Shown here in pieces: positions 45,226 through 54,465 of a DNA stretch of 64,000 bases (positions are counted from its first letter, which is position 1; each line of letters starts with the position of its first letter). The notes below the pieces were generated by a model. That model was not told where the DNA came from. It was given only the letters and a program-made list of their open reading frames with translations, and ran no database searches. This stretch comes from Streptomyces sp. NBC_01431 (GTDB lineage: Bacteria > Actinomycetota > Actinomycetes > Streptomycetales > Streptomycetaceae). The position numbers and the translations under genes were made by a program. Where the stretch lies: positions 1,736,001-1,800,000 of the forward strand of contig NZ_CP109496.1 of the NCBI RefSeq assembly GCF_036231355.1, read 5' to 3'.

Positions 45226-45404
45226 TCACTCTCCTTGGGGGCGTGGAAACTCCACATCAGCGAAAGCATCCGCTGTATTTCAGCGAGCGCCGCGATCACC
45301 AGGGCAGCAGACAACGCTGTCCTCCCCGTCCGGGGTTTACGGCGCTGTCCGCTTCGTCCACCACGGCTCCGCTGCCAAGCACAGCCGAGTGCGAACACCC
45401 TCAA
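45222..45404 (-). CDS. Small protein coupled to the integrase start
   Basis: A 60-residue basic protein whose stop TGA overlaps the integrase GTG (GTGA). It ends LSAALVIAALAEIQRMLSLM WSFHAPKESE, with one hydrophobic helix. Its position matches the small accessory ORFs found directly before integrases in actinomycete integrative elements. No excisionase motif is visible. Confidence 0.4.
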   Translation of the reverse strand: MRVFALGCAWQRSRGGRSGQRRKPRTGRTALSAALVIAALAEIQRMLSLMWSFHAPKESE

Positions 45405-45411
45405 TAGTCGG

Positions 45412-45444
45412 GACGATCCCCGGTTTCGGTAACCGGGGATCGTC
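45412..45444. terminator. Perfect hairpin terminator
   Basis: 14-bp perfect stem gacgatccccggtt / aaccggggatcgtc with a 5-nt loop, just beyond the start of the integrase-linked small ORF. It would insulate the integrase operon from the right-hand side. Confidence 0.8.
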
Positions 45445-45987
45445 TGCTATGTAGCGCCTCGCAAGGCGAGAGCTCGTCCGTCACGGCTACACCGACTGCC
45501 CTCGGGGGCCACCCTGTCGAACCGAGGTCAGGGGCACTCGACGAGCGACAATGATCACCGGCGAGCTGGTCGGAAGTGCAGGTCCTCGACACATTCCAGA
45601 ACACCGACAATGCGGGCGACAGTCCGCGTTGCCGCTCCGCAATGCAACGCTCAACCTCACCCACGCGTGTACTTCAGCGCGGTTGCACTGCTACGCGCTC
45701 AGCGATCCGACCGTGATCGTCTCGCGACTGCCGACACTTTCGTGAAGCGCGGCTGTCTCCCTCCTGCGCACCGATGGGGCTGGGCTCCCAACAACAGCAA
45801 CTTGACGGGGCTGATCGGTGGACTCCTCGCCCATCATGGAGGGGTTGGGCCGCCAAACGACGTCGCACGCCAGTAGCGCTCGTACGGCTGGGGTACGGCT
45901 GGCGCTCGCGGGGGTGGTGCAAGGTGATCGGCAAATGGGTGCCGGGGTTCGGTGTCAGGTCGCTACGGTCGCCTTGTGGGGTGTCGT
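45445..45987. other. No supported gene
   Basis: 543 nt between the integrase terminator and the end of the leucine-rich-repeat-variant gene. Only short frames without recognisable blocks; codon bias is weak in all frames. Probably remnant DNA. Confidence 0.5.
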
Positions 45988-46723
45988 TCAGCCTTCGGAT
46001 GCCATGGCTGCCGTGGCCGCGGCCAGGATGCGGTGCAGGACGGGGACTGGGATGGCCGGGTCGGTGACTGCAGTGGCTGCCGTGTCGCGGTTGTGCAGCA
46101 GCCCGGCCAGGACGCGGGCCGGCAGCCGCGGACTGCGTATCGCGGTCCCGCGGACGTAGGCCGCCGGGTCGTTCAGCAGGCGCGCTGCGTCGGCCGGTGA
46201 CAGCCGGGGGTCCTCGGCCGCGCGGCCACGCACCTCGGCCTCAGGGTCGCGGGCCAGGCGCGCGACGTCGGCCGGGGTGGACTCCGGATCGTCCAGAGCC
46301 AGGCGGCGCATCCGCCCGCTGCGGTCGTCGGCGTAGCGCAGCAAGCCCGTGCAGGGGAAGTTGGGGTGGCTGCGGGGGCGGTGGGGGTGGCTGAGGCTGC
46401 CGTTCCACCAGCGCCAGACCTCCAGCAGCAGGTCGGCCGGCGCGTCGTCGCATGATTCGGCGAGGAACAGGCGGACCACCCGTCCTGCTCCCGCGCCAGA
46501 CACTCCACGACGTCCGGTGGGAGATGTTGGGCGCGGGCCACGCTGCGGCGGATGAGCGGATGGGACGACGCGGCCAGGCGGCGCATCGCGTCGGGGTCGC
46601 CGTGCAGGTCCGCGACCCAGGGCAGGGTGTGCGACGCCAACGTCGGGTCGAAGTCGTAGCGCACTGCAGCTCGTTGCTCCTCGGTGAGGTCGGGGCGGAG
46701 CGCCACCGTGGAGCGGATGTCGC

Positions 46724-46831
46724 CCAGTGAGCCTCCGCCAACCTGAAGAAGCAGGTCAGAGGTCTGGTGTGACTGGTCCTCGGCATACTCCGGCTGGTCG
46801 TGGGTGGCAGTCTGCGGCGTAGATCGTCTGT
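46724..46831 (+). repeat. Left arm of a ~108-bp inverted repeat
   Basis: ccagtgagcctccgccaacc at the outer end through ggctggtcgtgggtggcagt to the transposase stop; it matches the reverse complement of 49353-49461 at roughly 80-85% of positions by eye. Confidence 0.75.
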
Positions 46832-47664
46832 CAGCGGTTGACTTCGAGGTTCGTCAACACGAGCAGCGCCCTCAGGAGGTGGGTGGCACGGGCAGGATCG
46901 GTACGGAGTTTGGTGAGGACCCGCCAGTTCTTCAGGTGGGCGAATCCGTGTTCGACCGGTGCGCGTCCCGTGGCGAGGACCTGATTGGCGTCCTTCTGGC
47001 CGGAAGTGAGCTTGTGGGTGCGGCTGGCCATGAAGCCGGTGACGATCACAGGGTCGAGCACGTCGTTGTCCAGTCCGCGGAATCCGAGGTCCGCGAGGGC
47101 ACCGAGGCCGGCGGCTCGCAGGTGGGCCACGACGTGGTCGTGGCGGGCGGCGGTGATGTCGTGAGTGCGGCCGGGGCGGGCGGCGGATATCCAGATCAGG
47201 CGGCCTCCCTCGTCGGTCAGGGCGAGGAAGTGCAGGCCGTGGTTACGGTGTTTGCCGGAGTAGTTCCGCCGGTCTGCCTTGCCGGTGCGACGCTGGGTGC
47301 GGATGAGGGTGCCGTCGATCAGGACAACCTCCCCACCCCGATTAACGACCTTCTTCAGGGCGCGGTCCAGTCGTGGGGCCTGCGCTGCGAGCAGGGTGAT
47401 CAGTTCGTCGCGCCAGCGGCGGACGGTGGACTCGGACACGTCGTTGCCGCCAGCCATGTCGGCCAAACGCTGGTCGTGCCGCAGCACGGCCAAGACGATC
47501 ACCGCGATCCTTCCGGGCGGCAGGATCCGCCACCTGGACCGGATCACCTTCAGATGGCGTCGTAGTAGCCCGGCGAGGAGGCTGACGGTGCGCGTGGACA
47601 GCGGTAGACGACACTGGTAAGTGAGTGCGCAGGATTTGTCGGCAGGCTCTTCGGTTTTCGTCAC
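46831..47664 (-). CDS. IS5-like family transposase
   Basis: A 277-residue frame. N-terminal helices (LSTRTVSLLAGLLRRHLKVI, IAVIVLAVLRHDQRLADMAG), HTH ESTVRRWRDELITLLA, then the DDE core VVLIDGTLIRTQRRTGKADR, GALADLGFRGLDNDVLDPVI and PVEHGFAHLKNWRVLTKLRT. All three acidic residues are present. It starts close to the divergent kinase-like gene and ends at the inner edge of the left repeat arm. An extended 5' start is possible. Confidence 0.82.
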   Translation of the reverse strand: MTKTEEPADKSCALTYQCRLPLSTRTVSLLAGLLRRHLKVIRSRWRILPPGRIAVIVLAVLRHDQRLADMAGGNDVSESTVRRWRDELITLLAAQAPRLDRALKKVVNRGGEVVLIDGTLIRTQRRTGKADRRNYSGKHRNHGLHFLALTDEGGRLIWISAARPGRTHDITAARHDHVVAHLRAAGLGALADLGFRGLDNDVLDPVIVTGFMASRTHKLTSGQKDANQVLATGRAPVEHGFAHLKNWRVLTKLRTDPARATHLLRALLVLTNLEVNR

Positions 47665-47768
47665 ACAGCCTCAACGGCATCCGGAGGGCTCCCAGTTACG
47701 CCACATCTCGCCGGCCCCGACGTGGGAGAGTGACCTTTGGTGTGGAGGCGTGAGTGAAGGGCCCTGAT

Positions 47769-48824
47769 ATGTCCCGCGATGCTCGTCTGGCCGCCCACGG
47801 CGCCGTTTCCACCTCGCTGGCGCTGCGCAGTGACCACGGTCTGCGCGAGTTCGTCGACGCCGGCGCACCGCTGGGGTCAGGCATCGGCGGGAAGACGGTT
47901 CTGCTGGAGGTCGAGGGAAGCCAGGTCTTCGTCAAGCAGGTACGGCTGACCGATCTGGAGCGACGGCCGGAGCATGTCCACTCCACCGCGAATCTGTTCG
48001 GACTCCCGACCTTCTGCCACTACGGCATCGGTACCATCGGCGCCCCGGGGTTCGGGGCCTGGCGGGAGCTGGCCGCACACACCATGACGACGAACTGGGT
48101 GATCGCCGGAGACCACGAGGGCTTTCCCCTGATGTACCACTGGCGGGTGCTCCCCGACTCTGGCCAGCCGCTTCCCGAGGAACTAGCCGATGTGGACCGA
48201 GCTGTCGCCTACTGGGGAGGCGGACCAGCGGTACGCCGACGGATCGAAGCCCTCCAGCAGTCCACGGCAAGCCTCGTGCTGTTCCTGGAGTACATCCCGC
48301 AGAACCTGCACGGCTGGCTGGGCGTCCAGATGGGGGCTGGCGACGAGGCGGTCGAGCGGGCCTGCGCCATGGTCGATGACGAGCTGAAAGCCGGAATCGC
48401 GTTCATGAACGACCGCGGGCTTCTGCACTTCGATGCCCACTTCGAGAACATCCTCACCGACGGCCACCGGCTCTTCTTCACCGACTACGGCCTCGCGGTC
48501 TCCTCACGCTTCGACCTCACACGGGACGAGGCCGTCTTCTTCGACCAGCACCGCACCTACGACCAGTGCTACGCCGTCACCCACCTGGTGAACTGGCTGG
48601 CCGTCGCTCTCTACGGGTACACACCGGAAGAACGCAAGGCGTTTGTGAATACGTGCGCCCAAGGGATGCCCCCGCAGGGGGTTCCCGCGTCGATCGCGTC
48701 GCTCCTTGTCCGTTACGCACCGGTCGCCGCGGTGATGGGGAACTTCTATCGCGAGTTTCAGCAGGAGAGCCGAGCAGCTCCCCATCCGCTGGCAACGATC
48801 TGTCGGATGGAGCGAAGTACGTGA
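47769..48824 (+). CDS. Protein-kinase-fold protein
   Basis: A 351-residue protein from ATG 47769. It has a glycine loop GAPLGSGIGGKTVLLEVEGS, the ATP-binding Lys in QVFVKQVRL, a catalytic loop HFDAHFENILTDG and DYG for DFG (LFFTDYGLAVSSRFDL). This is the pattern of atypical small-molecule or Ser/Thr kinases related to aminoglycoside-phosphotransferase-like folds. The C-terminal part is helical. Codon bias is good and the gene is intact inside the cassette. Substrate unknown. Confidence 0.7.
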   Translation: MSRDARLAAHGAVSTSLALRSDHGLREFVDAGAPLGSGIGGKTVLLEVEGSQVFVKQVRLTDLERRPEHVHSTANLFGLPTFCHYGIGTIGAPGFGAWRELAAHTMTTNWVIAGDHEGFPLMYHWRVLPDSGQPLPEELADVDRAVAYWGGGPAVRRRIEALQQSTASLVLFLEYIPQNLHGWLGVQMGAGDEAVERACAMVDDELKAGIAFMNDRGLLHFDAHFENILTDGHRLFFTDYGLAVSSRFDLTRDEAVFFDQHRTYDQCYAVTHLVNWLAVALYGYTPEERKAFVNTCAQGMPPQGVPASIASLLVRYAPVAAVMGNFYREFQQESRAAPHPLATICRMERST

Positions 48825-48838
48825 TCACCTGCACCCGG

Positions 48839-49291
48839 TCACAGACGGGTGGCGAACCGGCCGTCGGGTAGTTTCCGCAGCCAGCCGCGGTCGACGAGTC
48901 TGACCAGCTTCCCGCGCAGCGGTTCCAGCCTGGCCCGGACGCTGACGTCCACTCCCAGCAACTCGCCGACCTGCCGAGCCATGACCGGTCCCGCGGCCTG
49001 CCGCACGGTGGCGAGAATGCGCTGGTAGTCCGGCGGGAGCAGGCTCTCCTCCACATCGGAGGTGCGGTGTGGGATCAGCATGACCGCCCGTCCGCCCACC
49101 TGCGCGGGCACCGGCGAGGCCGAGACGCGCTCATCAGCGATCTGTTCGCTCACCCGCTCAAGGACCCGTTCGGCGACGGCGAGTTCGTCTCGCTCGGCCC
49201 GTACCTCCGTCAGCTGCTTGGCCAGCCGTTCTTCGAGTTGGTCCAGTTCCGCGCGTCGCGCGGTGATCCGTTCCAGCAGCTCGGGATCCAT
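48839..49291 (-). CDS. Coiled-coil / winged-helix protein
   Basis: A 150-residue protein from ATG 49291. The first 55 residues form a coiled coil (ARRAELDQLEERLAKQLTEV, AERDELAVAERVLERVSEQI); the last 60 form a winged helix (YQRILATVRQAAGPVMARQV, GELLGVDVSVRARLEPLRGK, LVDRGWLRKLPDGRFATRL). Similar small proteins often accompany IS-like sequences in Streptomyces (recalled, not checked), so it may be a DNA-binding accessory of the cassette. It starts 61 nt from the right repeat arm. Confidence 0.6.
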   Translation of the reverse strand: MDPELLERITARRAELDQLEERLAKQLTEVRAERDELAVAERVLERVSEQIADERVSASPVPAQVGGRAVMLIPHRTSDVEESLLPPDYQRILATVRQAAGPVMARQVGELLGVDVSVRARLEPLRGKLVRLVDRGWLRKLPDGRFATRL

Positions 49292-49352
49292 GCACGGATC
49301 GTAAATGGCCGCCTGACCCCAGCGAGCAGAAACCAGCGAAACGTCCGGCTCC

Positions 49353-49461
49353 GTCAGATGATCTACTCCGCAGACAGCCGCCCACGACCAGCGTGAGCAC
49401 TTCGAGAGCCGGTCACACCAGACCGCTGACCTGGGACTTCAAGTTGGCGGAGGCTCAGTGG
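49353..49461 (-). repeat. Right arm of the ~108-bp inverted repeat
   Basis: Reverse-complement partner of 46724-46831, outer end cttcaagttggcggaggctc agtgg joining the LRV gene at AVLAQDP. Confidence 0.75.
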
Positions 49462-50771
49462 GTCCTGTGCCAGGACGGCGACGGTGTGCGCGCCCAGCCC
49501 CGGGTTGGCGGCCAGCGCCCGGCGCACGTCCGCATCGCTGTCCCGGACCAACTCCGCCTCCAACTCGGGCTCGAAGCCGCACCGTTCGAGTGCATGCCGC
49601 TGGGCGAGCAGCGCGGCGAAGACCTCGCGGGGCATGGGGGTGCCGGTGTGGTGGGCGAGCAGCGCCGCCGCTGGCACCGCGTTGTCGGTGTCGGCCAGCA
49701 GCCGCCCCTGCAGCGGCGCGGTGAGGTCCTCCCACCAGGTGCAGGCTGCCGTCCGTACCCGGGCATCGGCGTCGGCCGCGAGGCTGGGGAGGTGAAGTGC
49801 GGGGAGCCTCGGGAGTTCGGCGGCCAGGGCGCGGGACGGCCCGGCGAGGAGGTCGTCGTGCAGATCCGCGGGAAGGTCGGCGCCCCAGGCGCAGGCATGC
49901 TCCGCCCACAGCGCACGCCGCCTCGGCGACGGTTCGGCGCGGACCAGGCGTACCCACTGCTCGGACGTGACCTTGGGCCGAAAGGTATCGGCGGGCCTGG
50001 AACGTACCCGCGGATCGGGATGCGCCATGGCGGCGTCGAGGACGGCGGGCCGATCGCAACCGTGCAGGAACCCCTCGTACACATCCAACAGCCGGATCAG
50101 CAATTCGTCCGGTGCGGCCGGATTGGACCCGATCCCCTCCGCCCAGTGCAGAGGCCACGCAGGCTGGCTGGGCACCGCCGCCCATACCGCGCCGCGCTCG
50201 ACCTCCGTCTCGCGCCCGGCCGCCACGGCGGCCGCCTCCAGCCGCTCCGACAGGCGGTCAAGGGCCGTCACCCGAGTCCCGTCCGCACATGGCACCTCCG
50301 CCAGCAACACCTGCCCGTCGAGGGGGAGCGCCACGAACCCGGGGTCACCGGTCAGCCCCGGCACGCCACCGACGACGTGGCGGAACCCGGGTCCACCAGG
50401 AGTCGTTACCGCCGATCCGATGACCCAGGATGGCCACCAGGAACTCGCCGTCAGCATCGCAAAGGCGGCGCCACCACGCGGCGTCGAGCCCTTCTCGGGT
50501 TGCGCTGTCCGGCGCCGCAATCCCCCGTGCGTTTCGCCAGGCGGCCTCCGGCGGGAACAGGCTGCCCGGGTGCACATCCTCGACGACCATGAGTCCGGCG
50601 CGGACGAGTAGTTCCTGGAGTCCCTTTCGGTGCTGCACCCGTTCATGATCCCCGCCGGCTCGCGGCGGGACAAGGCCCTCAGCCCGCATCGACGCCCATG
50701 CCGGGGTCAGCTCGGTCTCGAACACGCGCGCCTAATAGGCCAGGCATGACAGCATCCGTTGCCGACCTGCA

Positions 50772-50974
50772 AGTGGAGTCCGGGCAGCGCACGTCTTCGC
50801 CCTCAACGCCTCGGCCCTCACCACCAACCGCCTGCTGTTGGCCATCCTTGAGCAGCGCCAGCAGACCGACGGCACGGTCGCCCGTCACGGAGGCGCTGCG
50901 GTGCCAGGATGCGGCCGCGGGACTCATCGCCTGAGGCCCGAGGTCACCTCCCGCTCCTGGATCTACCGCTCCTA
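50772..50974 (+). pseudogene. Seryl-tRNA-synthetase-like C-terminal fragment
   Basis: The frame ending at 50974 reads HVFALNASALTTNRLLLAIL then EQRQQTDGTV, matching motif 3 of class II SerRS (typically LNGS.LA..R.L.A.LE..Q..DGS). The text past DGTV is unrelated (RHGGAAVPGCGRGTHRL) and nothing precedes it in frame. Only about 30 meaningful residues remain, so this is a scrap. Confidence 0.4.
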
Positions 50975-51358
50975 GTTGTCGACAACGTAGACCTTCTCTC
51001 CGACCATCAGCGGCGCATCGGCCGGCCCCTTGATGTACGGACCGCGCCAGATCACACGGTGCTCCTGAGCGCTGGGATACCACTGCCGCACCTTGTGCAT
51101 CCGCACCGGCCAGCGGTGGTGGTACACCCGTGCTCGGGCAGCCTCTGTCTGCTCTCCAGTGCGTGGAGCCGGAACTTGTCGGGCCAGGCGGATCACCCGC
51201 ACTTCCGGGTCGTAGGGCTCACCGACCTGGCCGATCCCAGCCGAAGACTCGGTGGGGTGAGTGACCGTCACCCCCTGCACGGACAACCGCCAGAACGCGA
51301 ACATGTACCGGCAGGCGAAGTCGTCGTAGTGTCTACGATCTGCTCTCCACCGCCCCAC
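50972..51358 (-). CDS. Hypothetical protein fragment
   Basis: A 128-residue frame with good coding bias: RRHYDDFACRYMFAFWRLSV, VGEPYDPEVRVIRLARQVPA, VRMHKVRQWYPSAQEHRVIW, RGPYIKGPADAPLMVGEKVY. The conserved-looking end (IWRGPYIKGPADAPLMVGEK) suggests a real protein domain, perhaps of element origin, but I do not recognise the family. It overlaps the truncated 3' end of the PQQ-repeat gene. Confidence 0.4.
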   Translation of the reverse strand: MGRWRADRRHYDDFACRYMFAFWRLSVQGVTVTHPTESSAGIGQVGEPYDPEVRVIRLARQVPAPRTGEQTEAARARVYHHRWPVRMHKVRQWYPSAQEHRVIWRGPYIKGPADAPLMVGEKVYVVDN

Positions 51359-52299
51359 TCACCCACCTCGGGAACCGGTTCAGTGTTCGGATCACCGCCC
51401 GACCGAGCACTCCAGGACTCGACCGTCGACGGTTCCCCGCGAGCACATGGCCTCGGGCCACCGCGGCCAGGGACAGTGCAATCGTCGGCGTTCCGTCGAC
51501 CGCAAGGTCCATGCGCCATCGCAGCGAGCCGTCGTCGGCATCCAGTGCCACCAGGGCTCCGGAGTTATCGGCCACGTAGACCGTGTCCTCATCGGTGTCC
51601 AGGGCGGTGGCGGGGTGATCGGTGCGGTACTCCCATTGCACAGCGCCGCTCAGGGATCGCCGTATGACATAGGCGCCACCCGGTTGAAGCCCGTAGATGT
51701 CGTGGACTGTGCCGGCGCAGACCAGGGACTGCCCCAACTCGACTGCCGGACCGCCGAAATGATGTTCCTCCGGCACCCAAGAGTGTGGAAAGAGCCGGCG
51801 CAGCGTCCCGTCAGCCCCCAGAGCGGTGACCCACTTGTCCCGGTGAGACTTGGCTGGGTCAGTGCCTACCAAGGCGTGGGGGCGGCTCGCGCGCCGGACC
51901 GTGAACGGGTGGTTGAACACGTCGAAGGGGCCGACCTCCGCTCCGGGCACCGGGCCGTCGAGATCGAACAGCAGCAGGCGTGCGGGACGCTTCCGGCGAT
52001 CACCCAGCGGCCTCAGGACCATCGTGTCTGCACCCGGGACGAGAACCGCGAACACGTCCGGGCTCAGGGTCTACCAGCACCTGCCCGGTATCGGTCGCGA
52101 TCCGCGCGATGCGCGGTGCGGGAGTCTCCCAGCGTCTTCCCGACCAGCTACTGCGGCGTTCGCCATTGACCCACACCGATGCGCCGTCGGGAGACAGGAC
52201 CAACTGCCGGCCGTCTTCCTCCTCCTCGACCGCCCACTGCCGCCCTGAGGCGGTGCACGACCGACCGCCGTCCCGGGGCGAGGGACGGCCGCAGCCCAT
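51333..52299 (-). pseudogene. PQQ-like beta-propeller protein, frame-shifted
   Basis: Upstream frame (from about 52299): WAVEEEEDGRQLVLSPDGAS, VWVNGERRSSWSGRRWETPA; downstream frame (from 52055): VFAVLVPGADTMVLRPLGDR, AVQWEYRTDHPATALDTDED, TVYVADNSGALVALDADDGS, LRWRMDLAVDGTPTIALSLA. The repeated YVADNSGALVALDADDGSLRW unit is that of PQQ-binding-like propellers (BamB type). One frame change near 52050 and a cut 3' end make it a pseudogene. No signal peptide is apparent. Confidence 0.65.
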
Positions 52300-52325
52300 G
52301 ATCCCCCCAAGCGACGGCGCACCCC

Positions 52326-52797
52326 ATGGATTTCCTGCCCCCCTCAGCCGGACCCGCCTCGCAGGCGAGCCAGTTCAGGTGTGACCCGATCGTGCGGCAG
52401 ACCCATCCGGCTCCCGACGCCTACGCCCTGCCCGGCCGCCCCGGAACCCCTGGGTCGGTGGTGGTCACCCGTGGCATGCTCCGCGCGCTGCCCGCCGACA
52501 AACGGCAGGTACTGCTCGCCCGCGCCCGCGCGCCCACCTGACCCACCGCCACCACCACACCAGCGCCCTCCAACTGGCCGCCGCTGCTACCCGCTCCTCG
52601 CCCGGCTGCGCGACGAGGCGGCCTTCCAGATGGAACGCTGGGCCGACGAAAGCGTCGCCCACGCGGTCAACAACCGCCCGCTGCCAGCCCGTTCCCTGGC
52701 CCGCGCCGCCCTCGCCGCCGCCCACGCCGCCCGCGCTCAAGGATCAAGCGTCGCCCTCGCCTACCTGTGGCACAAGGTCACCGCCCGACGTCGGTGA
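52326..52797 (+). pseudogene. M48/M56-type metallopeptidase fragment
   Basis: PAPDAYALPGRPGTPGSVVV, TRGMLRALPADKRQVLLARA, then in other frames RAHLTHRHHHTSALQLAAAA, QMERWADESVAHAVNNRPLP and ARAALAAAHAARAQGSSVAL. This order is that of Streptomyces M56/M48 membrane peptidases, whose zinc motif HExxH should fall where ARARAPT/RAHLTHRHH stands; the leading His-Glu is lost. It is frame-shifted and truncated. Confidence 0.6.
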
Positions 52798-53123
52798 CAT
52801 CGCCATACTCACCGCGGCCCATCCCCGGATCACAGCCGAGAAGGTATGACCGGTAGCGCCCTTTACGGCGCGGCGGCCGTCCGCGTCTTCCCTTCGGGAC
52901 GGCTGTAGCGTGCCCGTGTGCCTGAGTGGACGGCGACCACGGCACCGGACTCTATGGCTCGGACCGCGAGGACGACGGGGCGCCGCACCGATGCCGTCCG
53001 TGCTCCCGACGCGCTGAAAGCCGAGCAGTCGACGCGCCTGCCGGGGCCATCATCTGCCGCCTGGGGCGCCGGGAACAGACGGAGCCGACCGGCGCCGACC
53101 GGGGGGCCAAGAGCAGCCGCATC
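52798..53123. other. No supported gene
   Basis: 326 nt between the peptidase remnant and the end of the NiCoT gene. A GTG frame from 52918 overlaps antisense to nixA-like coding DNA and has no recognisable content. Confidence 0.45.
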
Positions 53124-54263
53124 TCACTCGGCTTCCTGGCGCGCAGGCGTCAGGCCGGCCGTCCACTTCTCCTCGATGCGGCCCAGCTTCCACACCATCA
53201 TGGCAACGAGCCACGTCGCGAAGAAGAGGCCGACGATGACGAACCCGATGACGTTGAGGTCGAGCCCGCCGATCCAGTTCCAGAACGCGCCGTGCAGGTC
53301 GAGCTTGTCGGCGAGCAGGCCTAGGAGTTCGACGGTGCCGATGATGAGGGCGACGGCCACCGACAGGCCGGTGATGGTGAGGTTGTAGTAGACCTTGCGG
53401 ACCGGCTTGGAGAAGGCCCAGCCGTACGCGAAGTTCATGAACGAGCCGTCGATGGTGTCGAGCAGCGACATCCCGGCGGCGAACAGGACCGGCAGGCACA
53501 GGATCGCGTACCAGGGGAGCCCGGACGCGGCGCCCGAGCCCGCGAGCACCAGCAGCGCGATCTCCGTGGCGGTGTCGAAGCCGAGGCCGAAGAGCAGCCC
53601 CATCGGATACATCTTCCAGGGCTTGTCGACCGACTTCATCAGTCGGCCGAGCAGCCGGTTCATGAAACCTCGGTTGTTCAGCTGCTCCTCCAGCGCCGCC
53701 TCGTCGAAGTCCCCGGCGCGCATCTTGCGGAAGACCTTCCAAATACCCACCAGGATCAGAAGGTTGATGCCCGCGATGAGGTAGAGGAAGACCCCGGACA
53801 CGGTGGTGCCGATCAGGCCCGTGACGTTGTGCAGCTGCGAGTTGTCGTCGCGGACCGGGTCGGCGAGGGCTTTGACACTGAGGGACAGCAGGAAGGCCAG
53901 GCCGAAGACGACCGAGGAGTGGCCGAGCGAGAACCAGAAGCCCACCGACAGCGGACGTCGTCCCTCGTTCATGAGTTTGCGGGTGGTGTTGTCGATGGCC
54001 GCGATGTGGTCGGCGTCGAAGGCGTGGCGCATGCCGAGCGTGTAGGCGGTGACCCCGATGCCGACACCGAACGACTTCGTCCCGATGCTGTAGTGCTCCG
54101 GCGCGACGATCGCCACCAGCGTGAACCAGCCGATGACGTGCAACGCCAGGATGAACGCGCCCATCCCGCCGAGCCGGGCCCATTCCTGGCGCGTCATGGA
54201 CGCCCGCAGACGGCGCAGCCGGGGTCGGGACACAGGCGGTGCGGACGTGGGGGTGACGGTCAT
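53124..54263 (-). CDS. NiCoT-family nickel/cobalt permease
   Basis: A 379-residue integral membrane protein from ATG 54263. It has the NiCoT signature in helix 2, LGMRHAFDADHIAAIDNTTR, with the metal-contacting H-x4-D-H, and the second signature FSLGHSSVVFGLAFLLSL; further TMs include GIWKVFRKM-flanking ISTRUCTURE-like segments LYLIAGINLLILVG and GLLFGLGFDTATEIALLVL. HoxN/NixA-type permeases import Ni2+ or Co2+ with high affinity. A longer frame from 54422 has no ribosome site. A palindrome lies 170-200 nt upstream. Confidence 0.9.
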   Translation of the reverse strand: MTVTPTSAPPVSRPRLRRLRASMTRQEWARLGGMGAFILALHVIGWFTLVAIVAPEHYSIGTKSFGVGIGVTAYTLGMRHAFDADHIAAIDNTTRKLMNEGRRPLSVGFWFSLGHSSVVFGLAFLLSLSVKALADPVRDDNSQLHNVTGLIGTTVSGVFLYLIAGINLLILVGIWKVFRKMRAGDFDEAALEEQLNNRGFMNRLLGRLMKSVDKPWKMYPMGLLFGLGFDTATEIALLVLAGSGAASGLPWYAILCLPVLFAAGMSLLDTIDGSFMNFAYGWAFSKPVRKVYYNLTITGLSVAVALIIGTVELLGLLADKLDLHGAFWNWIGGLDLNVIGFVIVGLFFATWLVAMMVWKLGRIEEKWTAGLTPARQEAE

Positions 54264-54436
54264 GCTGGTGCTGCTCTCTGCTGTGCGGACGGGCCGGATC
54301 CAGCCAATTGCACACATGCCGCAACTGCAACCATCCGGCAGTAAAGCCGGGTCAAGGGTCGACCTTGGCGCCAGGCGTCTCACCTGCCCCGGGACCACTG
54401 CGGGTGACCACGCACAGTCCACTTGCCTATGTAATG

Positions 54437-54459
54437 TTATTGCAACTCATACGCAATAA
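54437..54459. promoter_or_regulatory. Palindromic operator candidate upstream of the NiCoT gene
   Basis: A perfect 7-bp inverted repeat ttattgc / gcaataa with a 9-nt spacer sits in an unusually A+T-rich patch between the NiCoT gene and the divergent tsaD-like gene. Nickel permeases in Streptomyces are controlled by the Fur-family regulator Nur, whose sites are A+T-rich palindromes. The assignment is inference. Confidence 0.4.
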
Positions 54460-54465
54460 GAAGGC

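Larger units (their letters stand above)
46724..49461. mobile_element. Cassette with long inverted-repeat ends, transposase and two cargo genes
   Basis: About 2.74 kb bounded by ~108-bp imperfect inverted repeats, carrying an IS5-type transposase (minus), a kinase-like gene (plus) and a coiled-coil/winged-helix gene (minus). It separates the two halves of an LRV repeat gene. Either it is a single mobile unit with cargo or two facing IS ends caught the middle genes; no clear target duplication could be read. Confidence 0.5.
45988..50725 (-). pseudogene. Variant leucine-rich/HEAT repeat protein split by a cassette
   Basis: The 5' half (50725-49462) starts MFETELTPAWASMRAEGLVP and reads, with a frame change near 50390, PDELLIRLLDVYEGFLHGCD, RRALWAEHACAWGADLPADL, LVRDSDADVRRALAANPGLG. 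The 3' half (46723-45988) continues DIRSTVALRPDLTEEQRAAV, MRRLAASSHPLIRRSVARAQ and, after a shift near 46500, LALDDPESTPADVARLARDP, AARLLNDPAAYVRGTAIRSP. Both have the 20-28-residue LRV/HEAT units with DxxVR..AA cores common in large Streptomyces repeat proteins. The inserted 2.7-kb cassette (46724-49461) joins AVLAQDP to GDIRST when removed. Confidence 0.65.

Noticed and set aside
45401..45987. Short frames between the integrase and the LRV gene
   Set aside because: Weak codon bias and no recognisable blocks in any frame.
54264..54436. Cobalamin or nickel/cobalt riboswitch ahead of the NiCoT gene
   Set aside because: No B12 box or the conserved core helices were found in the leader.
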